Assembly (NCBI GenBank): GCA_027346125.1
Contig: DAIEST010000033.1
Location: 1-14,793 of the forward strand
Direction: 5' to 3'
Length of the DNA stretch: 14,793 bases
Source of the DNA: Leptospirillum sp.
Lineage (GTDB): Bacteria > Nitrospirota > Leptospirillia > Leptospirillales > Leptospirillaceae
How positions within the stretch are numbered: position 1 is the stretch's first letter; each line of letters opens with the position of its first letter. Shown in pieces: positions 6,076-13,104 of the stretch. The notes beneath the pieces are model-generated. The model had not been told where the DNA came from. It worked only from the letters and a program-made list of their open reading frames with translations, and did not search any database. The position numbers and the translations under genes were made by a program.

Positions 6076-7287
6076 GCCAAAAAGAGTCGTGGAGGAATTA
6101 CCTTTCCTGAAGGATTCTTGGCGAATGGTCTTTTTTCCGGGATAAAAAAAGCAGGAAAACCTGATCTGGCTCTGCTTGCTTCCGAAACAGAATGCCTGGT
6201 TGCCGGACTGTTTACAACGAATAGAATCAAGGCCGCTCCGGTTATTCTCTCCCAACGAAGGATTAGGACAGGTTCGGCGAATGCCATTGTGATCAACAGC
6301 GGAAATGCCAATGCCTGTACAGGGGAGTCGGGAATGCAGGATGCCCTCCGGATTACGGAGAAGGTTTCCCAGTTTCTGACATGCAACGCGCGTAAGGTCC
6401 TGTGCGCCTCGACAGGGGTGATTGGACGTCCGCTTCCGATCGAAAGTGTTCTGGATGCGATTCCAAAACTTGTGGAGAAGCTATCGCCAAACCATCATCT
6501 GGAGTGTGCCAGGGCCATCATGACAACGGATACTTATGTCAAGGAATCCCAAGGCGAGATTCGATTGGGAGATTCGATTGTCCGTTTCGGGGGGATGGCC
6601 AAGGGAGTGGGCATGATTCATCCCCAGATGGCAACAATGCTGGCTTTCATGACCACTGATGCGGAGATCGACAAGGATGCGCTGAAATCAGCTCTCCAGA
6701 TCGCAGTGGACAGGAATTTTCATACATTGTCAGTGGACGGGGAGACAAGCACAAATGACAGTGTGATTATTCTTGCCAATGGTCGGGCAGGGAACCCCAG
6801 GATCATGAAGGGTACCGCAGCATATGACGAGTTTGTTTCCGAACTGGATGCTGTTTGCCAGAAACTCAGGACGCTCCTGATCCGTGATGCAGAAGGAGCG
6901 ACGAAATATATCCATATTTCAGTTCAGGGGGCCAGGTCAAAAACCGATGCGCGAAAGATTGCCTCTTCCATTGCCCGGAGTGTGTTGGTAAAAACGGCGT
7001 TTTATGGAGAAGACGTCAACTGGGGGAGGATCATGGTCGCAATCGGAAACGCCGGGGTTCCTGTTCGGGAAGACCGGATTGATATCTGTATGGGAGATGT
7101 TGCTCTTGTCCACCGGGGAACCGGTCTGGGAGAAACCCAGGAGGAAAAAGCGCGGGAAGTCATGAAAGGTCAGGAAATACACCTCTCTGTATCCCTGGGT
7201 TTGGGGCCGATGACTGCGGAGTATTGGACGACAGATTTGACCTATGAATATGTACGTATCAATGCTGGGTATAAGGGGCGGACTTGA
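6073..7287 (+). CDS. argJ: Bifunctional ornithine acetyltransferase/N-acetylglutamate synthase
   Basis: ArgJ moves the acetyl group from N-acetylornithine to glutamate, closing the acetyl cycle of arginine synthesis; some members also use acetyl-CoA. The 404-residue precursor cleaves itself within the motif MIHPQMATML, between Ala187 and Thr188, so that Thr188 becomes the N-terminal nucleophile of the beta chain. Other family blocks are ITFPEGFLANGL (9-20), VINSGNANACTG (73-84), the oxyanion region ASTGVIG (112-118), TVDGETSTND-like SVDGETSTND, and VKTAFYGEDVNWGRI. The GTG start with a strong AAAGGAGG site is preferred over the ATG at 6037. Presence of argJ means a separate argE deacetylase is not required. 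Whether the enzyme is mono- or bifunctional cannot be decided from sequence. Confidence 0.96.
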   Translation: MAKKSRGGITFPEGFLANGLFSGIKKAGKPDLALLASETECLVAGLFTTNRIKAAPVILSQRRIRTGSANAIVINSGNANACTGESGMQDALRITEKVSQFLTCNARKVLCASTGVIGRPLPIESVLDAIPKLVEKLSPNHHLECARAIMTTDTYVKESQGEIRLGDSIVRFGGMAKGVGMIHPQMATMLAFMTTDAEIDKDALKSALQIAVDRNFHTLSVDGETSTNDSVIILANGRAGNPRIMKGTAAYDEFVSELDAVCQKLRTLLIRDAEGATKYIHISVQGARSKTDARKIASSIARSVLVKTAFYGEDVNWGRIMVAIGNAGVPVREDRIDICMGDVALVHRGTGLGETQEEKAREVMKGQEIHLSVSLGLGPMTAEYWTTDLTYEYVRINAGYKGRT

Positions 7288-7504
7288 AGGATTTGATTTT
7301 CGGTGGTCTCTTGTCGGATCATATAGGGATTGTTTTTTCTGGTAGCGACCCAATCTAACGATTGGCCGGGCGGTCTTCCCAATCCGGGAAGGTTCAAGGG
7401 GTCGTGCTTTTGTGTTCTCCTTCAGAATGTTGACAGGGTCGCGGGGGAATGGAAGCGCGTATGCCGGATCGGTCCAAATAAACCCCAGAATTTGAGGAGT
7501 GAAA
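7288..7504 (+). other. Leader region of rpsB with two hairpins
   Basis: No gene is seen in these 217 bases. Two clean hairpins occur: CCAAT-CTAACG-ATTGG (7350-7365) and CTTCCC-AATCC-GGGAAG (7375-7391). Neither has a following T-run. Many bacteria control rpsB through S2 binding to its leader, so this may be an autoregulatory site, but I cannot match it to a described rpsB leader. A TTGACA at 7432-7437 lacks a -10 partner at the right distance. Confidence 0.3.
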
Positions 7505-8287
7505 ATGACAGATGTAACATTGAAGGAAATGCTCGAAGCGGGTGTGCATTTCGGACATCAGACCAAACGCTGGAATCCCAAGATGAAGAGATTCATTTAC
7601 GGGGAACGGAACGGTATCTACATCCTGGACCTTCAGCAGACGGTCCGACGATTCCGTACCGCGAGGGAGTTCCTGAAGAGCGTTGTGCGAAACCGTGGCA
7701 GTGTCTTGTTTGTCGGGACGAAGCGGCAGGCAAAGCCGATCATCCAGCAGGAAGCGGAGCGTTGCGGAATGTTTTTTGTGACGGAGCGCTGGCTTGGTGG
7801 AATGCTGACCAATCTTCAGACAGTCCGGAAATCGGTAGAGCGGCTCCAGAAGATTGAAGCAATGATGGAGAGCGATCAGATCTCCCGGCTTCCGAAGAAA
7901 GAAATTGCGCAGCTCGAAAAAGAGCATGGAAAACTTGTTTCGATCCTGAACGGGATTCGGGGAATGACGCACCTTCCGTCGGCAATTTTTGTGGTGGATC
8001 CCAAGAAAGAGCACATTGCGATCCATGAGGCAAATCGTCTGGGCATTCCAGTCATTGCCATGGTAGACACAAATTGTGACCCGGATGTCGTCCAGTTCCC
8101 GGTTCCATCGAACGACGATGCAATCCGATCAATCCGACTGGTAACTGGTGGCGTTGCAGACGCTGTTCTCGCCGGGGCGCTGGAAGGTCAGGTCCAGAGA
8201 AGCGGAGAGCCTGTTGCCGTTGAGCAGTCGAAGGACGAGTCTGCCGAAACAGTCGCACCCGAGCCTGCAGCGGAGTCGCAGAACTGA
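7505..8287 (+). CDS. rpsB: 30S ribosomal protein S2
   Basis: S2 bridges head and body of the small subunit and is needed for S1 docking in bacteria that have S1. The 260-residue protein shows the hallmark VTLKEMLEAGVHFGHQ, KRWNPKMKRFIYGERNGIYILDL, VLFVGTKRQA, ERWLGGMLTNLQT, LPSAIFVVDP and VDTNCDPD segments. The C-terminal 30 or so residues (rich in Glu, Ser, Ala and Pro) extend past the E. coli end (241 residues) and look disordered. The ATG at 7505 has GAGGAG five bases before it; a GTG two codons upstream overlaps that site and is unlikely to be used. tsf follows after 75 bases. Confidence 0.97.
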   Translation: MTDVTLKEMLEAGVHFGHQTKRWNPKMKRFIYGERNGIYILDLQQTVRRFRTAREFLKSVVRNRGSVLFVGTKRQAKPIIQQEAERCGMFFVTERWLGGMLTNLQTVRKSVERLQKIEAMMESDQISRLPKKEIAQLEKEHGKLVSILNGIRGMTHLPSAIFVVDPKKEHIAIHEANRLGIPVIAMVDTNCDPDVVQFPVPSNDDAIRSIRLVTGGVADAVLAGALEGQVQRSGEPVAVEQSKDESAETVAPEPAAESQN

Positions 8288-8318
8288 TCGAAAAGGGTGT
8301 GGTGATTATGTTGTATTT

Positions 8319-8338
8319 CCAGAAACAATGTGTTCTGG
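8319..8338 (+). other. Hairpin in the rpsB-tsf intercistronic region
   Basis: CCAG-A-AACA pairs with TGTT-CTGG around a three-base ATG loop, leaving one bulged A. There is no T-run after it. It may act in mRNA processing or in setting the S2 to EF-Ts ratio, but that is inference. Confidence 0.35.
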
Positions 8339-8349
8339 TGGTTTCATGG

Positions 8350-8365
8350 AAGGAGTGATGGTTTG
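8350..8365 (+). promoter_or_regulatory. Ribosome-binding site fixing the TTG start of tsf
   Basis: AAGGAG (8350-8355) lies seven bases before TTG at 8363-8365. The in-frame ATG at 8330 lies upstream of this site and would add 11 residues (MFWWFHGRSDG) not found in EF-Ts; the ATG at 8358 is out of frame. Confidence 0.7.
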
Positions 8366-8959
8366 GAAATAAGCGCTCAGCTGGTAAAGGAATTGAGGGA
8401 TAGGACCCAGGCTGGCTTCATGGAATGCCGGAAGGCGTTGACAGAAGCGGCCGGGGATCTGGAGAAAGCCTTCGATGTATTGAGGAAGAAAGGTTCTCTT
8501 CACGCACAGAAAAAAGCGGAGCGCCAGACTTCGGAAGGAATTGTTTCCTCCTATATTCACGCGGGAAGCAAGATCGGAGTTTTGGTCGAAGTGAACTGTG
8601 AAACGGATTTTGTCGCCCGCACAGAAGATTTTCGTGATCTGGTCAAAAGTCTTGCCATGCATATTGCAGCGTCTTCTCCGCGGTATGTGGATCGGAAAGA
8701 TATTCCGGCTGCAACGCTGGAAGACATGCGGAATCGATTTGAGGAAGAGGTTCGTGAGAAGCCGGAAAAGGTGAGAGCGCAGATTGTCGAAGGGAAGCTC
8801 GAGAAGTTCGTGCAGGAGAACTGTCTGCTCGATCAGCCCTACGTCAAGGATCCCGGGATGGTCATCAGGGACCTGGTCGCATCGGCGATTGCAAAACTCG
8901 GGGAAAACATTACAGTCAATAAATTCTCCCGTTTTCAGATTGGTGAAGGGAACGACTGA
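8363..8959 (+). CDS. tsf: Elongation factor Ts
   Basis: EF-Ts releases GDP from EF-Tu. The 198-residue product is the short form of the family, as in Thermus, with one core subdomain rather than the two of E. coli EF-Ts (283 residues). The N-terminal UBA-like module reads VKELRDRTQAGFMECRKAL (8-26), and the EF-Tu contact motif TDFVA is at 81-85 within VEVNCETDFVAR. The C-terminal part keeps FVQENCLLDQPYVKD and IGENITV-like LGENITVNKF. Translation starts at TTG, a weak codon, with a good AAGGAG site. The stop overlaps the pyrH start by one base (TGATG). Confidence 0.96.
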   Translation: MEISAQLVKELRDRTQAGFMECRKALTEAAGDLEKAFDVLRKKGSLHAQKKAERQTSEGIVSSYIHAGSKIGVLVEVNCETDFVARTEDFRDLVKSLAMHIAASSPRYVDRKDIPAATLEDMRNRFEEEVREKPEKVRAQIVEGKLEKFVQENCLLDQPYVKDPGMVIRDLVASAIAKLGENITVNKFSRFQIGEGND

Positions 8960-9669
8960 TGGGCGCCTACAAAAGGGTGCTCCTTAAACTGTCTGGTGAA
9001 GCACTTATGGGGGATCAGTCCTTTGGGATTGATCCCCTTGTTCTTGAACGCATTTCCGGAGATATCAGTCAGGTTGTCGAAGACCGTACCGAGTTGGGGA
9101 TTGTCATCGGCGGCGGAAATTTTTTTCGTGGTCTGGCGGGCATCCAGCATGGCATTGAAAGGGCTTCTGCCGATTACATGGGGATGCTGGCCACGGTCTT
9201 GAACAGCCTGGCTTTGCAGTCTTCCCTGGAACAGCGGGGTGTTCCGACCCGGGTATTGTCTGCGATCGAAATGAGGGCGCTTGCCGAGCCGTACATACGA
9301 CGGAGAGCCATTCGACATCTTGAAAAGGGCAGAGTCATCATTTTTGCTGCCGGAACAGGCAATCCGTTCTTTACGACCGATACGGCGGCCGCTCTCAGGG
9401 CGACCGAGATCGGGGCAGAGGTTGTTCTGAAGGCGACGAAGGTCGATGGCATCTATACGGAGGATCCGAAGAAAAGCCCAAATGCCCGGAAGTTTCTCAG
9501 ACTGACGTATTCAGAGGTCCTGGAAAAAAACCTGCGTGTGATGGACTCGACCGCAGTGACTCTTTGCAAGGAGAACAATCTTCCCATTATTGTGTTTGAC
9601 CTGATGGGAGAAGGGAATATTTTAAAGGTGATACGGGGAGAGAGTCTTGGCACTCTCGTTCACCATTGA
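8959..9669 (+). CDS. pyrH: Uridylate kinase (UMP kinase)
   Basis: PyrH phosphorylates UMP to UDP in pyrimidine nucleotide synthesis and is the bacterial-specific hexameric enzyme of the amino acid kinase fold. The 236-residue product is of standard length. It shows LLKLSGEAL (8-16), the GGGNFFRG loop (51-58), ADYMGMLATV, the UMP-contact segment AGTGNPFFTTDTAAALRA (131-148) and the ATP-site VDGIYTEDPKK (162-172). The start overlaps the tsf stop by one base, so the two are likely coupled. The order rpsB-tsf-pyrH-frr is one of the most conserved in bacteria. Confidence 0.97.
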   Translation: MGAYKRVLLKLSGEALMGDQSFGIDPLVLERISGDISQVVEDRTELGIVIGGGNFFRGLAGIQHGIERASADYMGMLATVLNSLALQSSLEQRGVPTRVLSAIEMRALAEPYIRRRAIRHLEKGRVIIFAAGTGNPFFTTDTAAALRATEIGAEVVLKATKVDGIYTEDPKKSPNARKFLRLTYSEVLEKNLRVMDSTAVTLCKENNLPIIVFDLMGEGNILKVIRGESLGTLVHH

Positions 9670-9702
9670 ATATCGTTTTGGGAATCTGAGAGGGAGGTTG
9701 CG

Positions 9703-10257
9703 ATGGATGCGGAGTTGAAGGAATTCCAGACGCGGTTGGACAGTTCGGTCGATTTCTACAAGAAGGAGATCCAGACGCTGAGAACAGGCCGTCCATCCCT
9801 GTCCCTGCTCGAAAATGTCAAGGTTTCCTACTACGGTAACCCGTCATCAGTGGATAAGGTTGCCACTCTTAATATTGTGGACAACCGTATCATTACGATC
9901 ACTCCATGGGAACCCAAGCTGATTCCGGAGATTGAAAAGGCGATCCTGGCGGCAAATATCGGTCTGACGCCCCAGAATGACGGAAAGTTGATCCGGATAG
10001 CCGTTCCTCCAATGACAGAAGAGCGCCGGAAGCAGATGGTCAAACTGTTGAAGAAAATGGCTGAAGAGGCAAAGATCACTGTCCGGAATATCCGTCGGGA
10101 TGGCAATGACGAGCTGAAGAAGCGCAAGGGTGAAGGTCACTTTCAGGAAGATCGGCTCAAACGTCTTCAGGATGATCTTCAGAAGATGACAGATCAGACA
10201 GTCCACAAGATCGACGATCTGACACAGAAAAAAGAACAGGAGATCATGACCACGTGA
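9703..10257 (+). CDS. frr: Ribosome-recycling factor
   Basis: RRF works with EF-G to split the post-termination ribosome. The 184-residue product is of family length (185 in E. coli). The long three-helix bundle is visible, with the conserved LRTGRPSLSLLENVKVSYYG (26-45), ATLNIVDNRIITITPWE and the second-domain VPPMTEERRKQMVKLLKKM stretch, then VRNIRRDGNDELKK. An AGGGAGG site lies six bases upstream of the ATG. Spacing to pyrH is 33 bases and to alr 16 bases. Confidence 0.97.
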   Translation: MDAELKEFQTRLDSSVDFYKKEIQTLRTGRPSLSLLENVKVSYYGNPSSVDKVATLNIVDNRIITITPWEPKLIPEIEKAILAANIGLTPQNDGKLIRIAVPPMTEERRKQMVKLLKKMAEEAKITVRNIRRDGNDELKKRKGEGHFQEDRLKRLQDDLQKMTDQTVHKIDDLTQKKEQEIMTT

Positions 10258-10273
10258 ACGGAGTCTAGACTTC

Positions 10274-11500
10274 ATGGACTCTCCACCCACTTTTATCGAA
10301 TCTCCACGTTTTGCGGCTAGGGATTTGTCCCGGAGCCGTGTCGTCATTGATCTCGATGCGCTTTCCTGGAATCTTTCCCTAATCCAGGAACGACTCTCCG
10401 GTTTTTCCAAAATTCTTCCCATTGTCAAAGCGGATGCCTATGGACATGGAATGATTCCTGTTTCACGACATCTTGCACAATCCGGGATTGATGTGTTTGG
10501 CGTTATGGGACTGGAAGAGGGAGTTCGCCTCCGGGATGCCGGAGTTTTTTACGATATTCTTGTTCTTGGTGGGGTACTGCCGGAGGAGATGCATGATTGT
10601 GTCTCCTCCGGACTGATTCCTGTGGTCCATCACTGGGGTTTGCTCGAGTCCCTGCTGGATTTTCCTGGAGACGCTCCTCTCCGGATCCATCTGAAATGGG
10701 ACACCGGGATGGGCCGACTGGGATTTCTTCCCGAAGATCTTCCCCGTTTATGCAGAATTCTGGGAGATCACCCCAGGATCAGAGTGGAAGGGATCATGAC
10801 CCACTTTGCTCAGGGGGAGGAGCGTGAGCGCACGGATGAACAGGTGTCCCGGTTCGAATCCATCATTAAGGCGCTTGCGGCAGAAGGGATTTTCAGGGAC
10901 AGGATTGTTATCCATATGGCGAACAGTGCCGCGCTGATGTCGGGGAAGTTTTCCTTTGACCTTTCCGGTCTGAGAAGGATCTGGAATGGCGACGTCCAGT
11001 TCTGGGTCCGGCCGGGGTTGCTTCTTTACGGGATCTCTCCCGACGATGAAAAGAACGATCTCCCTGTCCGCCCGGTCATGCAGGTTGAGGCAAGGGTCAT
11101 TTCTGTGAAAACCCTTTCGTCAGGGAGCCGTATCTCTTACGGAGGGATTCGGACCCTGACCAGAAATTCTCTGGTGGGAGTTCTGGGGATGGGGTATGCC
11201 GACGGGTTGCCAAGAGAGCTTTCAGACTGGGGATGGGGGATCATGGCAGGGAAGCGATTGCCCTTTTTGGGAAGGGTTTGCATGGATATGGTCATGGTGG
11301 ACCTCACGGAAGCGGATGTGCCGGTTCATCTTGGAGACTGGGTCGGCCTTCTTGGCGACCGCAATTCTCTCGGCATGACAGCATGGGACATTGCCAGACG
11401 AGTCCGGACAATCCCTTATGAAATCCTGTGCAGACTGGGAAACAGGTCTCCCAGGGTCTATCGTGGAGGAACGAAGTCTATCCTTCAGGTTCCTGACTGA
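10274..11500 (+). CDS. alr: Alanine racemase
   Basis: A PLP-dependent enzyme that makes D-alanine for peptidoglycan. The 408-residue product is longer than typical members (about 360-380). The PLP lysine is Lys52 in IVKADAYGHG, and the second catalytic base is Tyr289 in SRISYGGIR; HLKWDTGMGRLGF (138-150), MTHFA and the C-terminal GRVCMDMVMVD block also match. Extra length comes from an N-terminal tail of about 20 residues and a small insertion (SGLRRIWNGDVQFW, 231-244) between the NSAA motif and RPGLLLYG. A GGAG lies ten bases upstream of the ATG. Its stop overlaps the mlaE start by one base, tying cell-wall precursor supply to the transporter genes. Confidence 0.95.
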   Translation: MDSPPTFIESPRFAARDLSRSRVVIDLDALSWNLSLIQERLSGFSKILPIVKADAYGHGMIPVSRHLAQSGIDVFGVMGLEEGVRLRDAGVFYDILVLGGVLPEEMHDCVSSGLIPVVHHWGLLESLLDFPGDAPLRIHLKWDTGMGRLGFLPEDLPRLCRILGDHPRIRVEGIMTHFAQGEERERTDEQVSRFESIIKALAAEGIFRDRIVIHMANSAALMSGKFSFDLSGLRRIWNGDVQFWVRPGLLLYGISPDDEKNDLPVRPVMQVEARVISVKTLSSGSRISYGGIRTLTRNSLVGVLGMGYADGLPRELSDWGWGIMAGKRLPFLGRVCMDMVMVDLTEADVPVHLGDWVGLLGDRNSLGMTAWDIARRVRTIPYEILCRLGNRSPRVYRGGTKSILQVPD

Positions 11501-12267
11501 TGGATCTTTTTGCCTGGGTCGGTCGTCGGTCTGTTCTGCTCTTTGAACAGTCGGGAAATCTTTTCATTTCCGGAATACTTGCCCTTTCTGGACTGGTTCG
11601 TCCGGCGTTCCGCTGGGTCAATCTTTTGATACAGCTGGTGCGGGTTGGCGCGGACTCCACTCCTGTCGTTCTGGTGACGGCTTTTTTTACCGGAATGGTT
11701 CTTGCCTTGCAGGCCTGGATAGGATTCCAGAAATTCAACGCCGAGAGCCTTGTCGGAGCCGTGGTTTCCCTCTCTCTCACAAGGGAGCTTGGTCCGGTCA
11801 TCACAGGGTTGATGGTGACAGGAAGATCCGGTTCTGCAATGGCGGCGGAACTTGGAACCATGCGCGTTACAGAGCAGATCGATGCGCTTGAATCACTGGC
11901 AGTGAATCCTCTGATTTATCTGATGACTCCCCGATTGTATGCGGGCTTGATCGCGCTTCCCCTCCTCACTGTTCTGGCGGATCTGGTGGGAATTATCGGC
12001 GGTTATTTTGTTTCCGTCGGTCTCCTCGGACTGCCGTCCAATGTTTATCTGAGGGGAATTGCGCAATATGTCGATCTGCATGATTTCTTTTCCGGGTTGG
12101 TCAAGTCCTGTGTTTTCGGCGGAGTGCTTGCTACGTTTTCCTGTTATATGGGATATCATGCACGCGGGGGAGCTGCCGGGGTGGGACGTTCTGTGACAAT
12201 GGCCGTAGTGAGCTCTTCCATGGCGATCCTTGTTCTGGACTATTTTCTGACAGCATGGCTATTTTAG
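11500..12267 (+). CDS. mlaE: MlaE-type lipid ABC transporter permease
   Basis: The inner-membrane permease of an MCE/Mla lipid transporter, working as a dimer with MlaF ATPase and an MlaD ring. The 255-residue product has the family length, an amphipathic N-terminus and about five hydrophobic segments (55-75, 90-110, 143-175 as two, 195-215, 230-253). The family signature TRELGPVITGLMVTGRSGSAMAAELGTM is present from 94 to 121, followed by TEQIDALESLAVNP (124-137), the cytoplasmic coupling element that touches the ATPase. The ATG overlaps the alr stop by one base as TGATG. Direction of lipid flow (inward or outward) cannot be told from sequence. Confidence 0.94.
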   Translation: MDLFAWVGRRSVLLFEQSGNLFISGILALSGLVRPAFRWVNLLIQLVRVGADSTPVVLVTAFFTGMVLALQAWIGFQKFNAESLVGAVVSLSLTRELGPVITGLMVTGRSGSAMAAELGTMRVTEQIDALESLAVNPLIYLMTPRLYAGLIALPLLTVLADLVGIIGGYFVSVGLLGLPSNVYLRGIAQYVDLHDFFSGLVKSCVFGGVLATFSCYMGYHARGGAAGVGRSVTMAVVSSSMAILVLDYFLTAWLF

Positions 12268-13049
12268 TCCAAAAAGAGGGGGATTCCCGGACCTCTGTCC
12301 CAGTGATAAGGGTGGAGAATCTGTGGAAATCGTTCGGGGGACAGACTGTCCTCAAGGGCCTGGACTTCTCTGTCAGCCAGGGAGAGACATTCGTTGTCAT
12401 TGGAGGATCGGGGCAAGGAAAGTCCGTACTCCTGAAACACATCATCCGGCTTCTCAAGGCGGATGATGGAGATGTCTATATTCAGGGAACGCCAATCATG
12501 CCGCTTTCCCAGCCGGATTTGTACGAAGTCCGGAGAAAGATGGGAATGGTCTTTCAGGAGTCGGCGCTGTTCGATTCCATGAGTATCCTGGATAATGTTG
12601 CTTTTGCACTTCGTATGCATACGAAGCTCCCTGAACAGATGATCAGGGAGCAATCCCGGGAAAAACTGCTGAAAGTCGGGCTTAGAAATGTAGAAGGAAA
12701 GTTTCCCTCGGAGATTTCCGGCGGGATGAAAAAGAGGGTCGGGATAGCGAGGGCCATCGCACTTTCTCCGGAAATTCTTCTCTACGACGAACCGACTACG
12801 GGACTGGATCCTGTCCTGGCATCGGCAATCGATGAGTTGATCCTGAAAATGCAGAGTGAACTGTCCGTGACAAGCATCGTCATTACACACGATATGAAAA
12901 GCGCGATGAGAATTGCGGACAGAATCCTTTTCCTTTTCCGGGGAGAAATCCGGTTTATGGGTACACCGGAAGAGTTGATGCGGGCGGAAGATCCCGTTTT
13001 GACCCAGTTTGTCAGAGGTGAGACTCAGGGCCCGATCGGGACGCTTTGA
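12255..13049 (+). CDS. mlaF: MlaF-type ABC transporter ATPase
   Basis: The cytosolic ATPase that drives the MlaE permease. The 264-residue product shows Walker A GGSGQGKS (50-57), a Q-loop at MVFQESALFDSM (98-109), the ABC signature ISGGMKKR (154-161), Walker B ILLYDEP (174-180) with Glu179, a D-loop GLDP and the switch His212 in ITHDM. SGGM in place of SGGQ, and the FQESALFDS Q-loop sequence, are typical of the Mla/Ttg2A group. The ATG lies 13 bases inside the end of mlaE in another frame, implying coupled synthesis. The first 15 residues before VIRVENLWKSFGG may be extra; no better start is seen. Confidence 0.95.
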   Translation: MAILVQKEGDSRTSVPVIRVENLWKSFGGQTVLKGLDFSVSQGETFVVIGGSGQGKSVLLKHIIRLLKADDGDVYIQGTPIMPLSQPDLYEVRRKMGMVFQESALFDSMSILDNVAFALRMHTKLPEQMIREQSREKLLKVGLRNVEGKFPSEISGGMKKRVGIARAIALSPEILLYDEPTTGLDPVLASAIDELILKMQSELSVTSIVITHDMKSAMRIADRILFLFRGEIRFMGTPEELMRAEDPVLTQFVRGETQGPIGTL

Positions 13050-13104
13050 CCCCATTTTGAAATGAAATGAATGAAGGACGAGGACCTTTGGGAGTTCATC
13101 GAGG

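Noticed and set aside
7394..8026. 210-residue minus-strand frame opposite the rpsB leader and gene
   Set aside because: Antisense to S2, whose conserved blocks explain the reading frame; no start signal.
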